A stretch of DNA of 64,000 nt from a bacterium (GTDB taxonomy: Bacteria > CLD3 > SB21), in assembly GCA_013360215.1 (NCBI GenBank), contig JABWCP010000016.1, positions 3,185 to 67,184 of the forward strand, given 5' to 3'. A program made the translations under genes and the position numbers. Shown one piece after another: positions 1-8,825 of the stretch; positions within the stretch are counted from its first letter, which is position 1, and every line of letters begins with the position of its first letter. The notes under the pieces are model-generated. The model was not told the DNA's origin, searched no databases, and worked only from the letters and a program-made list of their open reading frames with translations.

Positions 1-386
1 TCTTCGCCTGTGACCAATAGCACACGACGAACACCCGTCGCCGCTATCGCTTGTAATTCTTTTTCGATCTGTGCTTGATTGAGCACAACGCGTTGAATTT
101 TATTTTCTACACGAAATCCACAATACGTACAACTGTTGTGACAATAATTTGACAGATAAAGCGGGGTGTACAAATGAATCGGGCGATGGATTTGCTGTTT
201 AGCTTGTTGAGCTATTACATGACGATATGCGTCGGAGGCCGGAGAAAGCAGAGTTATAACGTCTTCGGGAAATTTAATATCAGACGCATCGGCAAGGATA
301 TTTTCTACCGATTTTTTTGTTCGTGTGTCTAAAAGATTCTCTACTACAGGCCAGCGATAAGATTGCCAACGCGAATAAAAAGACAT
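1..386 (-). CDS. thiH: 2-iminoacetate synthase ThiH, N-terminal part (cut by window edge)
   Basis: Radical SAM enzyme of thiamine synthesis: cleaves tyrosine to dehydroglycine (2-iminoacetate) for the thiazole ring. Only about 128 N-terminal residues are in the window. The translation begins MSFYSRWQSYRWPVV and contains LYLSNYCHNSCTYCGF near residues 83-98. Its CX3CX2C cysteines are the [4Fe-4S]/SAM-binding motif, and LLVTGE follows near the cut; both fit ThiH. The ATG at 384-386 lies 7 nt after the stop of the TauE/SafE gene, so it is the last visible gene of the cco operon. No clear ribosome-binding site precedes it, as is common in closely coupled genes. HydG or another ThiH-like protein is possible, but the short N-terminus and the fit around the cysteines favour ThiH. 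Confidence 0.85.
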   Translation of the reverse strand, partial: MSFYSRWQSYRWPVVENLLDTRTKKSVENILADASDIKFPEDVITLLSPASDAYRHVIAQQAKQQIHRPIHLYTPLYLSNYCHNSCTYCGFRVENKIQRVVLNQAQIEKELQAIAATGVRRVLLVTGE

Positions 387-393
387 AGTAAGA

Positions 394-1110
394 TTAATGT
401 TTGGAACAACAGGATTCGCTACTACCGGCAGCCACGGCGTGCATATCCGGACTGATATACGGGATACCAAGAGACAGCCCCCTGAGAATCAATAAAACAG
501 CCACGCCACCTACTACGACAGGAATCAATCTAGTGATTTTCTGGCGCGTTGTGGTGGTAATGAATTGACCAAAAATTGCAACAGCGGTCATTGCCGGCAA
601 CGTGCCCAATCCGAATAATGCCATATACAACGCACCTTCCCACGCATGACCTGTGGCCATAGCACCTCCGAGCGCTATGTAGACCAATCCACACGGTAAA
701 AACCCGTTGAGTAAACCCAGTGTGAGGAGTGATGTAGGATTGGGATCACGCAGAACTTGACCAAACCATCTCCGCATCGCTGTCCAACCGCCCTGGAGCG
801 ATGAGTCCGGCCATATTTTTTGTTTGATCGAATTCGGCAGAAAAAGCGCTAACAAAATGGCCACACCAAGCCCAATAGATAATCCTTGTTGGAGCCCAAC
901 GGTCTGCAGCGTCGCACCAACTGCCCCTACAACCAAACCCATCATGGCATATGTAAAAGCTCGGCCGCCATTGTACAGCAAAGCTGATCTTACCAGCATA
1001 AACCACCGACGATCACGTTGTGGTATCGCTAATGCCAATGGACCACACATGCCGATACAGTGGAAACTTCCAAGTACACCCACCAATAATGCTGAGTATA
1101 TTTCAAACAT
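394..1110 (-). CDS. TauE/SafE-family membrane protein of the cbb3 oxidase locus
   Basis: 238-residue membrane protein with about six hydrophobic segments. Near residues 17-25 it has HCIGMCGPL, the Cys-containing signature of the small TauE/SafE (DsbD-like) proteins that occur after ccoGHIS in many genomes, and it ends in a Cys-rich tail (ESCCSKH). Homologues are thought to help copper or heme-copper oxidase assembly; sulfite export is only the family label and is not shown here. It follows ccoH with an 18-nt gap and precedes thiH, all on one strand. Location and cysteines suggest metal handling for the oxidase. The exact substrate is unknown. Confidence 0.8.
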   Translation of the reverse strand: MFEIYSALLVGVLGSFHCIGMCGPLALAIPQRDRRWFMLVRSALLYNGGRAFTYAMMGLVVGAVGATLQTVGLQQGLSIGLGVAILLALFLPNSIKQKIWPDSSLQGGWTAMRRWFGQVLRDPNPTSLLTLGLLNGFLPCGLVYIALGGAMATGHAWEGALYMALFGLGTLPAMTAVAIFGQFITTTTRQKITRLIPVVVGGVAVLLILRGLSLGIPYISPDMHAVAAGSSESCCSKH

Positions 1111-1128
1111 AATAAGCGACTCGCCGAT

Positions 1129-1575
1129 TTATTCGATGTAAATTACATCTTCAAGATAATAATCATTATTTTCCGATTTCCATTCTAGCTTTGCACGCCA
1201 CATCCCGGGTAATGCTTTTTGTAAATCTATCGCTTGCGATCGTAGGCTGTCAAGCTTCAAAGGTACGACGATATCCCGATCGGCATCCGATGCACGATAC
1301 AAGGTCAGTGTGCCGCCTGTGATTTGTGAGATTGGCTCAGGAAAAACTACTGTCATCGCACGCTCGGAAATATTCCATGTCGGTTTTTGTTCCAACTTCT
1401 TCGTACGTTTGATCGCTTGAATTCGCTTTTCATAAGCAATCTCATTGTCGTAATAGTTGGTACTTACTAAATCCTCACGACTCATGGAGGAAACAAATAC
1501 CATTCCAAGAATGAGAAGCGCAAAACCAACATAGAGCACAGTGATTCGGAATCCCCAGTTTTTAAATAATGACAT
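1129..1575 (-). CDS. ccoH: CcoH/FixH, cbb3 oxidase assembly protein
   Basis: 148-residue FixH-family protein: one N-terminal membrane helix (about residues 7-27) followed by a periplasmic domain. It is needed in other bacteria for stable assembly of the cbb3 oxidase and works with CcoI and CcoG. The segment after the helix (NYYDNEIAYEKRIQAIK) is the typical FixH feature. A longer reading could start at GTG 1590, overlapping the ccoG stop. The ATG at 1573-1575 is preferred because AAGGA sits 6 nt before it and gives an N-terminus ending in a normal signal anchor. Product supported by position directly after ccoG. Confidence 0.85.
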   Translation of the reverse strand: MSLFKNWGFRITVLYVGFALLILGMVFVSSMSREDLVSTNYYDNEIAYEKRIQAIKRTKKLEQKPTWNISERAMTVVFPEPISQITGGTLTLYRASDADRDIVVPLKLDSLRSQAIDLQKALPGMWRAKLEWKSENNDYYLEDVIYIE

Positions 1576-1586
1576 ACCTCTTCCTT

Positions 1587-3017
1587 TCACTGCATTGGTG
1601 ACACAAACGAAGTTTCTTCGGTTGAAACTTTCATTCCGTCTTTATATACACCTATTTTAATTCTAGTATTCATCGTACGGATTGACTTACGCGGAATATC
1701 TACTAAAAACGTAGACTCTACCAATTCGTCCGGATGCAACCGCAATTCATGGGTACCGATCAGTGCAATATTACCTTCCACACCTTCAAGTTTAAACTCA
1801 ATTTGCATCGCATCAAATGTCTTATTGAGCACTTTGGCTGTATACACATTCCGTATATCACCATTCTCCATAAGTTGGAAGATCGGTCCTTTCGCGCGTA
1901 AAATCGTTGTTTGAATATCTTTACGTTTGAAAAGGAAAACAGACGTCACTGTAATCAATACAGTGAGGACCGCCGAATACAAAACAATACGCGGCGTAAT
2001 TTTGAAAGGTAATTTTTGCGAAATAAGATTATATGAGCCGTAGCGGATGAGGTTTTTAGGCCGCTTGATTTTTTCCATGACGGAGTCGCAAGCATCCATA
2101 CATGCCGTACAGTTAACGCATTCCATCTGTGTGCCATTACGAATATCAATTCCTGTCGGGCATACCTGTACGCATAATTTACAATCAATACAGTCACCCA
2201 AGTTTTCACCATCGGTATTCCCTTTTTTTAGTTTTCCTCGGGGTTCACCACGCTGAAAATCATACATGACACCGATGGAATTTTTATCCAGTAATACGGA
2301 CTGCAGGCGGCCATAGGGACAAACATAGATGCAAGCTTGTTCGCGAAAACGGGAAAAGATACCATAGAATATCAGACTAAAAATCGTCATCGCCGTAAAA
2401 CCGTTGACGTGCATCCCGATCGGATCGTTGATGATTTTGAATAACTCATCAACACCGATAATATACGCGAGCAAGGTGTTACCGATAACCCACGAAATCG
2501 CAAAAAAGATAATATGCTTAAATGTTTTCTTGAGGATTTTGTCGGCATTCCATGGCGCTTGATCCAATGCGTATTGTTTGGGTCCGTCACCTTCAATCCA
2601 GAATTCGATTTTTCTAAAAACCATTTCCATAAAAATCGTTTGGGGACATGCCCAACCGCACCAAATACGCCCAAATACGGCAGTAAAAAGGACGATAAAT
2701 ATGACGATGGAAAGAAACGTGAGCGCAAAAAGATAAAAATCTTGCGGCCAAAAGGCTAAACCAAATAGTATGAATTTTCGCTCCAGTATATTGAGCATGA
2801 TAAAAGGATGGCCATCTACTTTGATAAACGGTACGCCAAAAAGCACGACGAGTAGAATGATCGAAACGATCACTCGCCAATGATGAAATGCTCCGGCGAC
2901 AAGCTTTGGGTAAATCCAAATACGTGCACCTTTTTTATCAATAATTCCTATACGGTCTCGATACGTTTCACCGTCCGCATTCTTAATCTGCGCTAATTCC
3001 TCTTTTATCTCAGCCAT
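1587..3017 (-). CDS. ccoG: CcoG/FixG, polyferredoxin-like Cu(II) reductase for cbb3 oxidase
   Basis: 476-residue membrane iron-sulfur protein. In characterised homologues CcoG reduces Cu(II) to Cu(I) for the CcoI/SenC copper pathway. Seen here: several membrane helices in the first 350 residues; CGWACPQ near 120; CIYVCPYG near 229; two ferredoxin-type clusters with cysteines at about 276/279/282/286 and 300/303/306/310; a further helix near 343-363; and a C-terminal Ig-like FixG domain. Length matches the family. It lies 24 nt after ccoP and its stop touches the ccoH region. No key cysteine is missing. Confidence 0.95.
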   Translation of the reverse strand: MAEIKEELAQIKNADGETYRDRIGIIDKKGARIWIYPKLVAGAFHHWRVIVSIILLVVLFGVPFIKVDGHPFIMLNILERKFILFGLAFWPQDFYLFALTFLSIVIFIVLFTAVFGRIWCGWACPQTIFMEMVFRKIEFWIEGDGPKQYALDQAPWNADKILKKTFKHIIFFAISWVIGNTLLAYIIGVDELFKIINDPIGMHVNGFTAMTIFSLIFYGIFSRFREQACIYVCPYGRLQSVLLDKNSIGVMYDFQRGEPRGKLKKGNTDGENLGDCIDCKLCVQVCPTGIDIRNGTQMECVNCTACMDACDSVMEKIKRPKNLIRYGSYNLISQKLPFKITPRIVLYSAVLTVLITVTSVFLFKRKDIQTTILRAKGPIFQLMENGDIRNVYTAKVLNKTFDAMQIEFKLEGVEGNIALIGTHELRLHPDELVESTFLVDIPRKSIRTMNTRIKIGVYKDGMKVSTEETSFVSPMQ

Positions 3018-3041
3018 AATACCGCGTAATCAACTTTCTTT

Positions 3042-3707
3042 TTATTGTTTGACCAGATCACCTTGCGGCGCTTTAGCATTCGGTGGATTGGTACCCCGTA
3101 GTGTTAGAATATAACTGGAAACCAAAAGCACATTTTTTTCACCGAGTTGTTTCCAAGAAATCATTCCTTTTTCGGGAACACCTTTCCAAGCCGTTCGCAC
3201 GACATTATTGATACCCGCGCCGTGAATCCAATAATCGTCCGTCAGATTAGGCCCGATACCACCTTCGCCCAGTTTACCGTGACAAGGTACACAGTTAACG
3301 GTGAAAATCTCTTTGCCTTTACCGAGGCTTGCGGCATCGGTTAGAGCCGTAAACTCTTTAGTAAGTTCTTCTTCTTTCGGTTTTTCGGCGGCCGGCATAA
3401 AGGCTACAACGCCTTTATTGGTCGGGTCGGTTGGCTTATAATAATACGGGCCTTTGTAACCGGTACCAAGCACATCAGCTTTTTGATAATTAGGATCCAT
3501 TTCTTTGGTCCATGTATTATCAAATTCTTTTTTGTATTCATCCACCGAGCGATCGCCTATTTCCAAAACATGATAAAATATCAAGTAGATGACAGCCCAA
3601 ACGATCGTGATGTAAAACATATTGACCCACCAGGGCGGGAGTGGATTATCGTATTCGCGAATGCCGTCATAATCATGATCAAGCAATTCATCTTTGACTT
3701 CAGCCAT
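3042..3707 (-). CDS. ccoP: CcoP, one-heme c-type cytochrome subunit III of cbb3 oxidase
   Basis: 221-residue subunit that delivers electrons from soluble donors to CcoO/CcoN. An N-terminal FixP-type segment (YDNPLPPWW) and one membrane helix (about residues 30-48) lead into a periplasmic cytochrome c domain with a single CVPCH heme site and a probable Met ligand in KGMISW. Classical proteobacterial CcoP carries two hemes and is about 300 residues; this short form has one. The ATG at 3705-3707 is chosen because GGAGG lies 8 nt upstream; an in-frame extension to 3761 lacks such a site and would overlap ccoQ. Gene order Q-P-G-H is conserved. Confidence 0.92.
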   Translation of the reverse strand: MAEVKDELLDHDYDGIREYDNPLPPWWVNMFYITIVWAVIYLIFYHVLEIGDRSVDEYKKEFDNTWTKEMDPNYQKADVLGTGYKGPYYYKPTDPTNKGVVAFMPAAEKPKEEELTKEFTALTDAASLGKGKEIFTVNCVPCHGKLGEGGIGPNLTDDYWIHGAGINNVVRTAWKGVPEKGMISWKQLGEKNVLLVSSYILTLRGTNPPNAKAPQGDLVKQ

Positions 3708-3708
3708 A

Positions 3709-3912
3709 TTATTTTCCTCCGTGTTTGTATCCGTTGTTTGATACAGCGATTTCTTCGCCATCGAGCGGCATCGTTTCCATATGGTGCAGATGCCGCTTAT
3801 CTATACGCACAAGCCACGCGATCAGACCCACAAAAAAAACGAAGAAGATCACGAGCGCTATGGTCGGCCATATTTCCAGACCGCCTGCGTTTTCCAAAAT
3901 GCGACGTAACAT
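3709..3912 (-). CDS. ccoQ: CcoQ/FixQ, small cbb3 oxidase subunit
   Basis: 67-residue protein with one membrane helix (about residues 16-36, TIALVIFFVFFVGLIAWLV) and a charged tail, as in CcoQ, which stabilises the interaction of CcoP with the core. Its ATG overlaps the ccoNO stop by one base (TAATG), implying translational coupling, and its stop lies just before the ccoP start. The N-terminus LRRILENAGGLEIWPTIAL resembles FixQ proteins. Sequence is short, so the call leans on position. Confidence 0.85.
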   Translation of the reverse strand: MLRRILENAGGLEIWPTIALVIFFVFFVGLIAWLVRIDKRHLHHMETMPLDGEEIAVSNNGYKHGGK

Positions 3913-6065
3913 TATTGTTTCACCTTGATATCGGTTCCCAATCGTTGCAAATACGCGATCAAGGCAACGATTTCTTTATCCGGTGTCGTGGGAAATCCGT
4001 TTTGTGTCAAGTCGCCTGCAACAGCCGTTGCTTGCGCTCTCAAATCATTATTGGCTACCTTCTCATATCCTTTTTCATACGGCACACCTACGATCTGCAT
4101 GGCCGAAATTTTCTTTTCTGTCGTTGATATATCGAGACTATTTTCAAAAAGCCACGGGTAGGCCGGCATGATCGAACCCGGTGAAATAGCTCTGGGATCC
4201 ATCATGTGACTATAATGCCATGAATTCGTGTATTTGCCGCCGACGCGATGCAAATCCGGACCTGTACGTTTTGAGCCCCATTGGAACGGGTGATCATAGA
4301 CGTATTCGCCGGCTTTGGAGTATTCGCCATAGCGTTCCGTTTCGGAACGGAAAGGACGCACAAGCTGCGAGTGGCAAGTATAACATCCTTCACGGATATA
4401 AATATCACGCCCTTGTAATTCCAGCGGTGAATAGGGTTTGACACTGGCAATAGTCGGAATATTGGATTCCACTGCAAACGTAGGAACGATTTCCAAAATA
4501 CCGCCGATAGCAACGGCGATCAGCGTTAAAACGATAAACGGTAAAGGCTTGCGTTCGATAAGGCGATGATAATACGATTGGCCATGTTGCACATATTCTT
4601 TAGTCAATGCCGGCGCTTCCGCTTTTTCGTCGGCAACAAACTGACCTTGTTTCGCCGTTTTGATGAGATTGTAAACCATGATAAACATGGATGCAAAGAA
4701 CATCGTACCGCCGATCGAACGAATCACGTACATCGGGATGATCTGCGTTACCGTTTCAAGAAAATTAAAATATTGTAGTGTACCTTCCGGTGTGAATTGT
4801 TTCCACATCAGACCTTGCGTAATACCGGCCCAATACATCGGTACCGCGTAAAACACTATACCGAGAAATCCTAACCAAAAATGCGCGTTGGCTAATTTTT
4901 TAGAGTACAATGTGGTATTCCACATTTTGGGTACAAGCCAGTATAAAATACCGAAAGTCAGGAACCCGTTCCATCCGAGTGCGCCGATATGTACGTGCGC
5001 GATCGTCCAATCCGTAAAGTGGCTAAGCGCATTGACATTTTTTATTGAAAGCATCGGACCTTCAAATGTTGCCATACCATAAGCGGTCACAGCAACCACC
5101 ATAAATTTGATCACCGGTTCTTCACGTACTTTATCCCAAACGCCACGTAACGTAAGAAGACCATTGATCATACCGCCCCAACTCGGTGCAATGAGCATGA
5201 TCGAAAAAACAGAACCCAACGATTGAGCCCAATCCGGAAGCGCACTATAAAGCAAATGGTGCGGGCCTGCCCAGATATATAAAAAGATCAATGCCCAAAA
5301 GTGAATGATCGAAAGACGATACGAGTACACAGGACGATTAGCCGCCTTGGGCATAAAATAATACATCAATCCGAGATACGGCGTCGTAAGGAAAAACGCT
5401 ACGGCATTATGGCCGTACCACCACTGTACCAGCGCATCCTGCACGCCGGCAAACACCGAATAACTCTTGAACCATCCTGCGGGAATGGCCAGCGAATTGA
5501 CGACATGCAACATAGTGACCGTTACCCATGTGGCGATATAAAACCAAATCGCGACATACATGTGGCGTTCGCGGCGCTTGATGATCGTACCGAACATATT
5601 GATACCAAATACGATCCACACGAGTGCAATGGCGATATCGATCGGCCATTCTAATTCTGCATATTCTTTACCGCTGGTAATACCAAGCGGCAAGGTGATT
5701 GCGGCCGAAACGATGATCAGCTGCCACCCCCAAAAGTGAATATTACTCAACGTATCGCTGAAAAGCCTTGCTTTGCAAAGTCGCTGCAGCGAATAGTAGA
5801 GACCCATAAAAATCCCGTTACCGACAAACGCAAATATAACCGCATTGGTATGCAGCGGCCTGATGCGTCCAAATGTCAACCAAGGGATATTCAGGTTAAG
5901 CGCCGGCATATAAAGCTGGATGGCAATGATCACGCCGACCAGCATACCGACAATACCGAAAATAACAGATGCGATAGCAAACTTCCGCACGATACCATTG
6001 TCGTACTCAAATTGTTCGAGCCGACCTGCCACCTGCGGTTCATGCGCTACGGATGTCTTTTCCAT
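3912..6065 (-). CDS. ccoNO: CcoNO, fused catalytic and cytochrome c subunits of cbb3 oxidase
   Basis: 717-residue fusion of the heme-copper catalytic subunit (about 1-490) with the monoheme CcoO (about 505-717). All expected CcoN ligands are visible at a constant offset from the Pseudomonas stutzeri enzyme: His72 (low-spin heme b), Tyr263 with His219/269/270 (CuB and the Tyr-His crosslink), and His357 and His359 (hemes b3 and b). The CcoO part has an anchor helix near 508-528, CYTCH at 561-565 and the Met ligand in SIMPAYPW near 633. The complex reduces oxygen to water with high affinity and pumps protons in the inner membrane. The fusion is known in Bacteroidetes-type oxidases. The next gene, ccoQ, overlaps by one base. 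Confidence 0.97.
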   Translation of the reverse strand: MEKTSVAHEPQVAGRLEQFEYDNGIVRKFAIASVIFGIVGMLVGVIIAIQLYMPALNLNIPWLTFGRIRPLHTNAVIFAFVGNGIFMGLYYSLQRLCKARLFSDTLSNIHFWGWQLIIVSAAITLPLGITSGKEYAELEWPIDIAIALVWIVFGINMFGTIIKRRERHMYVAIWFYIATWVTVTMLHVVNSLAIPAGWFKSYSVFAGVQDALVQWWYGHNAVAFFLTTPYLGLMYYFMPKAANRPVYSYRLSIIHFWALIFLYIWAGPHHLLYSALPDWAQSLGSVFSIMLIAPSWGGMINGLLTLRGVWDKVREEPVIKFMVVAVTAYGMATFEGPMLSIKNVNALSHFTDWTIAHVHIGALGWNGFLTFGILYWLVPKMWNTTLYSKKLANAHFWLGFLGIVFYAVPMYWAGITQGLMWKQFTPEGTLQYFNFLETVTQIIPMYVIRSIGGTMFFASMFIMVYNLIKTAKQGQFVADEKAEAPALTKEYVQHGQSYYHRLIERKPLPFIVLTLIAVAIGGILEIVPTFAVESNIPTIASVKPYSPLELQGRDIYIREGCYTCHSQLVRPFRSETERYGEYSKAGEYVYDHPFQWGSKRTGPDLHRVGGKYTNSWHYSHMMDPRAISPGSIMPAYPWLFENSLDISTTEKKISAMQIVGVPYEKGYEKVANNDLRAQATAVAGDLTQNGFPTTPDKEIVALIAYLQRLGTDIKVKQ

Positions 6066-6070
6066 GACGT

Positions 6071-6253
6071 TTAATTCTCCGTGGATGATGAAGGGTTTGA
6101 GGTTATGTGATTTTGATTTTCGTCTAATAGCATGCGCATCGCGGGTGTATGCGTATCTTCATACTGTCCCCTGTTCATGGCCCATAAAAATGCAGCCAAA
6201 AAACCAAACGCCAGCATCAGGCTGACGGCGATAAGTACAACTAATATGTTCAT
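6071..6253 (-). CDS. ccoS: CcoS, cbb3 oxidase maturation protein
   Basis: 60-residue protein with one N-terminal membrane helix (MNILVVLIAVSLMLAFGFL) and a short hydrophilic tail containing WAMNRGQYED, matching the family's typical helix followed by W-x(4)-GQ-[FY]-[DE]D. CcoS is needed for heme b and copper insertion in other organisms. The start at 6251-6253 overlaps the ccoI stop (ATGA), so it is translationally coupled. A longer in-frame reading to 6322 overlaps ccoI extensively and would bury the signal anchor, so it was not used. Confidence 0.88.
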   Translation of the reverse strand: MNILVVLIAVSLMLAFGFLAAFLWAMNRGQYEDTHTPAMRMLLDENQNHITSNPSSSTEN

Positions 6254-8727
6254 ACGTTTCTTAATGAAGATATCGGTACCTCCGGTACCGTTTTTAAAAG
6301 TTGATTTTTTCTTGCTATCCATCGAACGGCTATAACCGTGAAGGCTACCACGGAGATTGCTGAAATAGGCATGATCACTGCCGCAGCTACCGGCGCCAAA
6401 AGACCTTGCACAGCTAAAGTAACAGCCACAAGGTTATATAGTAGTGTGAGTCCGAACGCCGCGTACACTGTTTTTTTGGTTTGTCTAGCAAAAATTAAAA
6501 AACGCGCTAACTGTGGCAGCGCTTTAACATCCATGATCGCATCGGAACTCGGCGTGAACGCAGCCGTGTTTTCGGCAATCGCTACGCCCACATCGCTCTG
6601 CTTGAGCGCTCCGGCATCATTGAGTCCGTCGCCAATCATCAAAACACGACGTCCGGACACCTGCTGCTGCCGAATAAATTGTAGTTTATCTATCGGTAAT
6701 TGCCTAAAAAGCATTACCGCACGGTTGGTAAACAATTGCTCTAGCCGATTTTTTTCACGGTCACTGTCTCCGGAGAGTACGAAAAGTTGATAGTCCTTCG
6801 GTATGACTTTGCTCAGGTATTCTGTGCCTTCTCGAAATTCTGATAAAATTGTAAAACACCCCAAAAGCGATCCATCAATCACAATATGCACCTGACTGCG
6901 TTGCGCATCACTGTAAAATGGGGAGTTTTCTGCCGACGGTAACCCTTCTAGCCATGCCAAGGAACCGATTTTCACATGATGACCATGTACGGTTGCTGTA
7001 ATTCCTTTACCTGATATTTCTTCATACCGATCAACGACATACGTTTCAACGTGATCCAGATGGTCATATACTGCACGGCTAAGCGGGTGTGTAGAATTAC
7101 GAACTACGGCAGCAATAATAGCTTGCTGTTCTTTGGTCAACGGGCTTCCTTCAAACGAAACCGATGAACTTTGCGACTTAGTCAACGTTCCTGTTTTGTC
7201 AAAAACGATCGTATTGATCGCTGCTAGGTTTTCTACGACATGATAGTTTTTAATATAAAGTTGCTGCTCCGACAGTACGCGCAATGCGGTGCCAAATGTA
7301 AAGGGAATGGAGAGAGGTAAACCGCACCCGCAGGAAACAATCAGAACCGAAGTCACCGTGTCAATCAACATGGCCGGATCGGTCGCATACCAATACACGC
7401 CCGTCATAACGGCGATTGTTAATACGGCCGCCGTAAAATACTTGGCCACCGTATTGGAAATATTCTGAATTCGACTTTCCGATGAACCCGTGAAGGCTTC
7501 TTGATTCCACAACTGTTGCAAATAACTTTGTGATACTTCTTTGACCACTTCCACTTCGATAGCGGAACCGGTTTGACGCCCTCCGGCAAAAATTTTATCA
7601 CCCTGCATCACCGATACAGGTATACTTTCCCCGGTAACAAAACTATAATCAATCGTCGCAATCCCATTGATCAATACGCTATCCGCCGGTATGAGCTCCT
7701 GATAACGAACAATTAACACATCTCCAACCCGCACCTGTTCGATCGGTATCACTATGGCGGAATCGCCTGTTTTTTTCTGTACCGCAAGCGGAAAATAGGA
7801 TTTCAGATTGCGTTCAAACGACAACGTATAAAATGTTTTTTTCTGAAATATTTTTCCTATCAAAAGAAAAAAAGTAAGCCCTGCCAGCGAATCCAAATAA
7901 CCGGAGCCGAATCCGTGGGTGATATCCCAAAGGCTGCGAACGATCAACGTCGTTATACCGATCGAAATCGGTACGTCCATCGTGATCGTTTTTTCTTTTA
8001 GCGCATTAAATGCTGACGAAAAAAAACCGCTCACGGCATATAGTAACGGCAGCGCTACCACGATGCTTAAATATCTAAAATAATCCCTCAGTGGCGCCTC
8101 GATCTGCCCGCCGGCAAGGTAGTCGGGTAATGCCAGCAACATAATGTTACCAAAACAAAAACCGGCTATACCTAACTTGATATATAGATGACGCTCGACG
8201 GCAGGTGCTGTAGCCCCAGCTTTATCGTGCCTTGAAAAATCGGGTTCATAACCTATCGAAGCAAGCCTTTCCGCTATCTGCCGCAATGATGTCAATCGAT
8301 CATCAAATAGGATATAAGCTTCCTTACGTAGGAAATCTACACGTACCGATTGTATACCGGATTCCATTTTATGCAGATGTTCCAAAAGCCAGATGCATGC
8401 GCTACAATGAATTTGCGGTAAAAATAACGTTACACGAACACGATGATCATGTTCGAACTGTATAAATGAACTCCGTAACTCAGGTATATCCAGAAATTCA
8501 TATTTAACATTAACTTTGGCTTTAGGAAGGGAGCGCGCGCCGTCTTTAAGATCGTAATATTCCCCCAGATCATGCTCGTGCAAAATTTGATAAACCCATT
8601 GGCATCCTTGGCAGCAAAATGTTTTTCCGCTGATTTGGACTGTGTCCGTATCGCAAATATCACCACAATGAATACACGTTTGCTTGGATTGAATAGTTGT
8701 TTCTGCCATAGACGGTGAGTTAGACAT
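6250..8727 (-). CDS. ccoI: CcoI/FixI copper-transporting P1B-ATPase with CGC instead of CPC
   Basis: 825-residue heavy-metal P-type ATPase that exports Cu(I) towards the periplasm for cbb3 assembly. Order: Cys-rich N-terminal metal-binding segment (cysteines at about 18, 21, 25, 38, 39, 42), HMA domain with HCSAC near 107-111, membrane helices, actuator TGES near 365-368, phosphorylation DKTGTLT near 510-516, HP near 547-548, and GDGLNDAG in the hinge. The membrane metal site normally reads CPC; here it is Cys-Gly-Cys at 466-468 (SCGCGLPLSIPF), with proline three residues later. First gene of the operon; a sigma70-type promoter stands upstream at 8797-8825. Function in oxidase biogenesis follows from context; the altered motif leaves ion specificity less certain. 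Confidence 0.93.
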   Translation of the reverse strand: MSNSPSMAETTIQSKQTCIHCGDICDTDTVQISGKTFCCQGCQWVYQILHEHDLGEYYDLKDGARSLPKAKVNVKYEFLDIPELRSSFIQFEHDHRVRVTLFLPQIHCSACIWLLEHLHKMESGIQSVRVDFLRKEAYILFDDRLTSLRQIAERLASIGYEPDFSRHDKAGATAPAVERHLYIKLGIAGFCFGNIMLLALPDYLAGGQIEAPLRDYFRYLSIVVALPLLYAVSGFFSSAFNALKEKTITMDVPISIGITTLIVRSLWDITHGFGSGYLDSLAGLTFFLLIGKIFQKKTFYTLSFERNLKSYFPLAVQKKTGDSAIVIPIEQVRVGDVLIVRYQELIPADSVLINGIATIDYSFVTGESIPVSVMQGDKIFAGGRQTGSAIEVEVVKEVSQSYLQQLWNQEAFTGSSESRIQNISNTVAKYFTAAVLTIAVMTGVYWYATDPAMLIDTVTSVLIVSCGCGLPLSIPFTFGTALRVLSEQQLYIKNYHVVENLAAINTIVFDKTGTLTKSQSSSVSFEGSPLTKEQQAIIAAVVRNSTHPLSRAVYDHLDHVETYVVDRYEEISGKGITATVHGHHVKIGSLAWLEGLPSAENSPFYSDAQRSQVHIVIDGSLLGCFTILSEFREGTEYLSKVIPKDYQLFVLSGDSDREKNRLEQLFTNRAVMLFRQLPIDKLQFIRQQQVSGRRVLMIGDGLNDAGALKQSDVGVAIAENTAAFTPSSDAIMDVKALPQLARFLIFARQTKKTVYAAFGLTLLYNLVAVTLAVQGLLAPVAAAVIMPISAISVVAFTVIAVRWIARKNQLLKTVPEVPISSLRNV

Positions 8728-8777
8728 TTTTTTGTTAGACGGTTTCGAAATTACAATGAGGATAAAGGAATCCTCTG

Positions 8778-8790
8778 TCAGAATTTCTGA
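8778..8790. promoter_or_regulatory. Inverted repeat at the predicted ccoI transcription start
   Basis: TCAGAA-T-TTCTGA, a perfect 6-bp inverted repeat with a one-base centre. It lies just downstream of the -10 box of the minus-strand ccoI promoter, covering the expected start point. A second, looser repeat (GAGGAT-N6-ATCCTC) follows at 8758-8775. Position suggests a repressor site; the regulator is unknown. Confidence 0.4.
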
Positions 8791-8796
8791 TAACTA

Positions 8797-8825
8797 ATTA
8801 TAATTTTTTTACAATTCCTTCTCAA
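8797..8825 (-). promoter_or_regulatory. Promoter of the ccoI-to-thiH operon
   Basis: On the minus strand TTGAGA (8820-8825) is followed after exactly 17 nt by TATAAT (8797-8802). That is five of six consensus bases at -35 and a perfect -10. It would start RNA near 8790, giving a leader of about 60 nt before the ccoI ATG at 8727. No other equally good promoter was seen in the operon. Confidence 0.65.

Noticed and set aside
3483-4127. A 214-codon plus-strand frame across ccoP/ccoQ/ccoNO
   Set aside because: Antisense to three well-supported oxidase genes.
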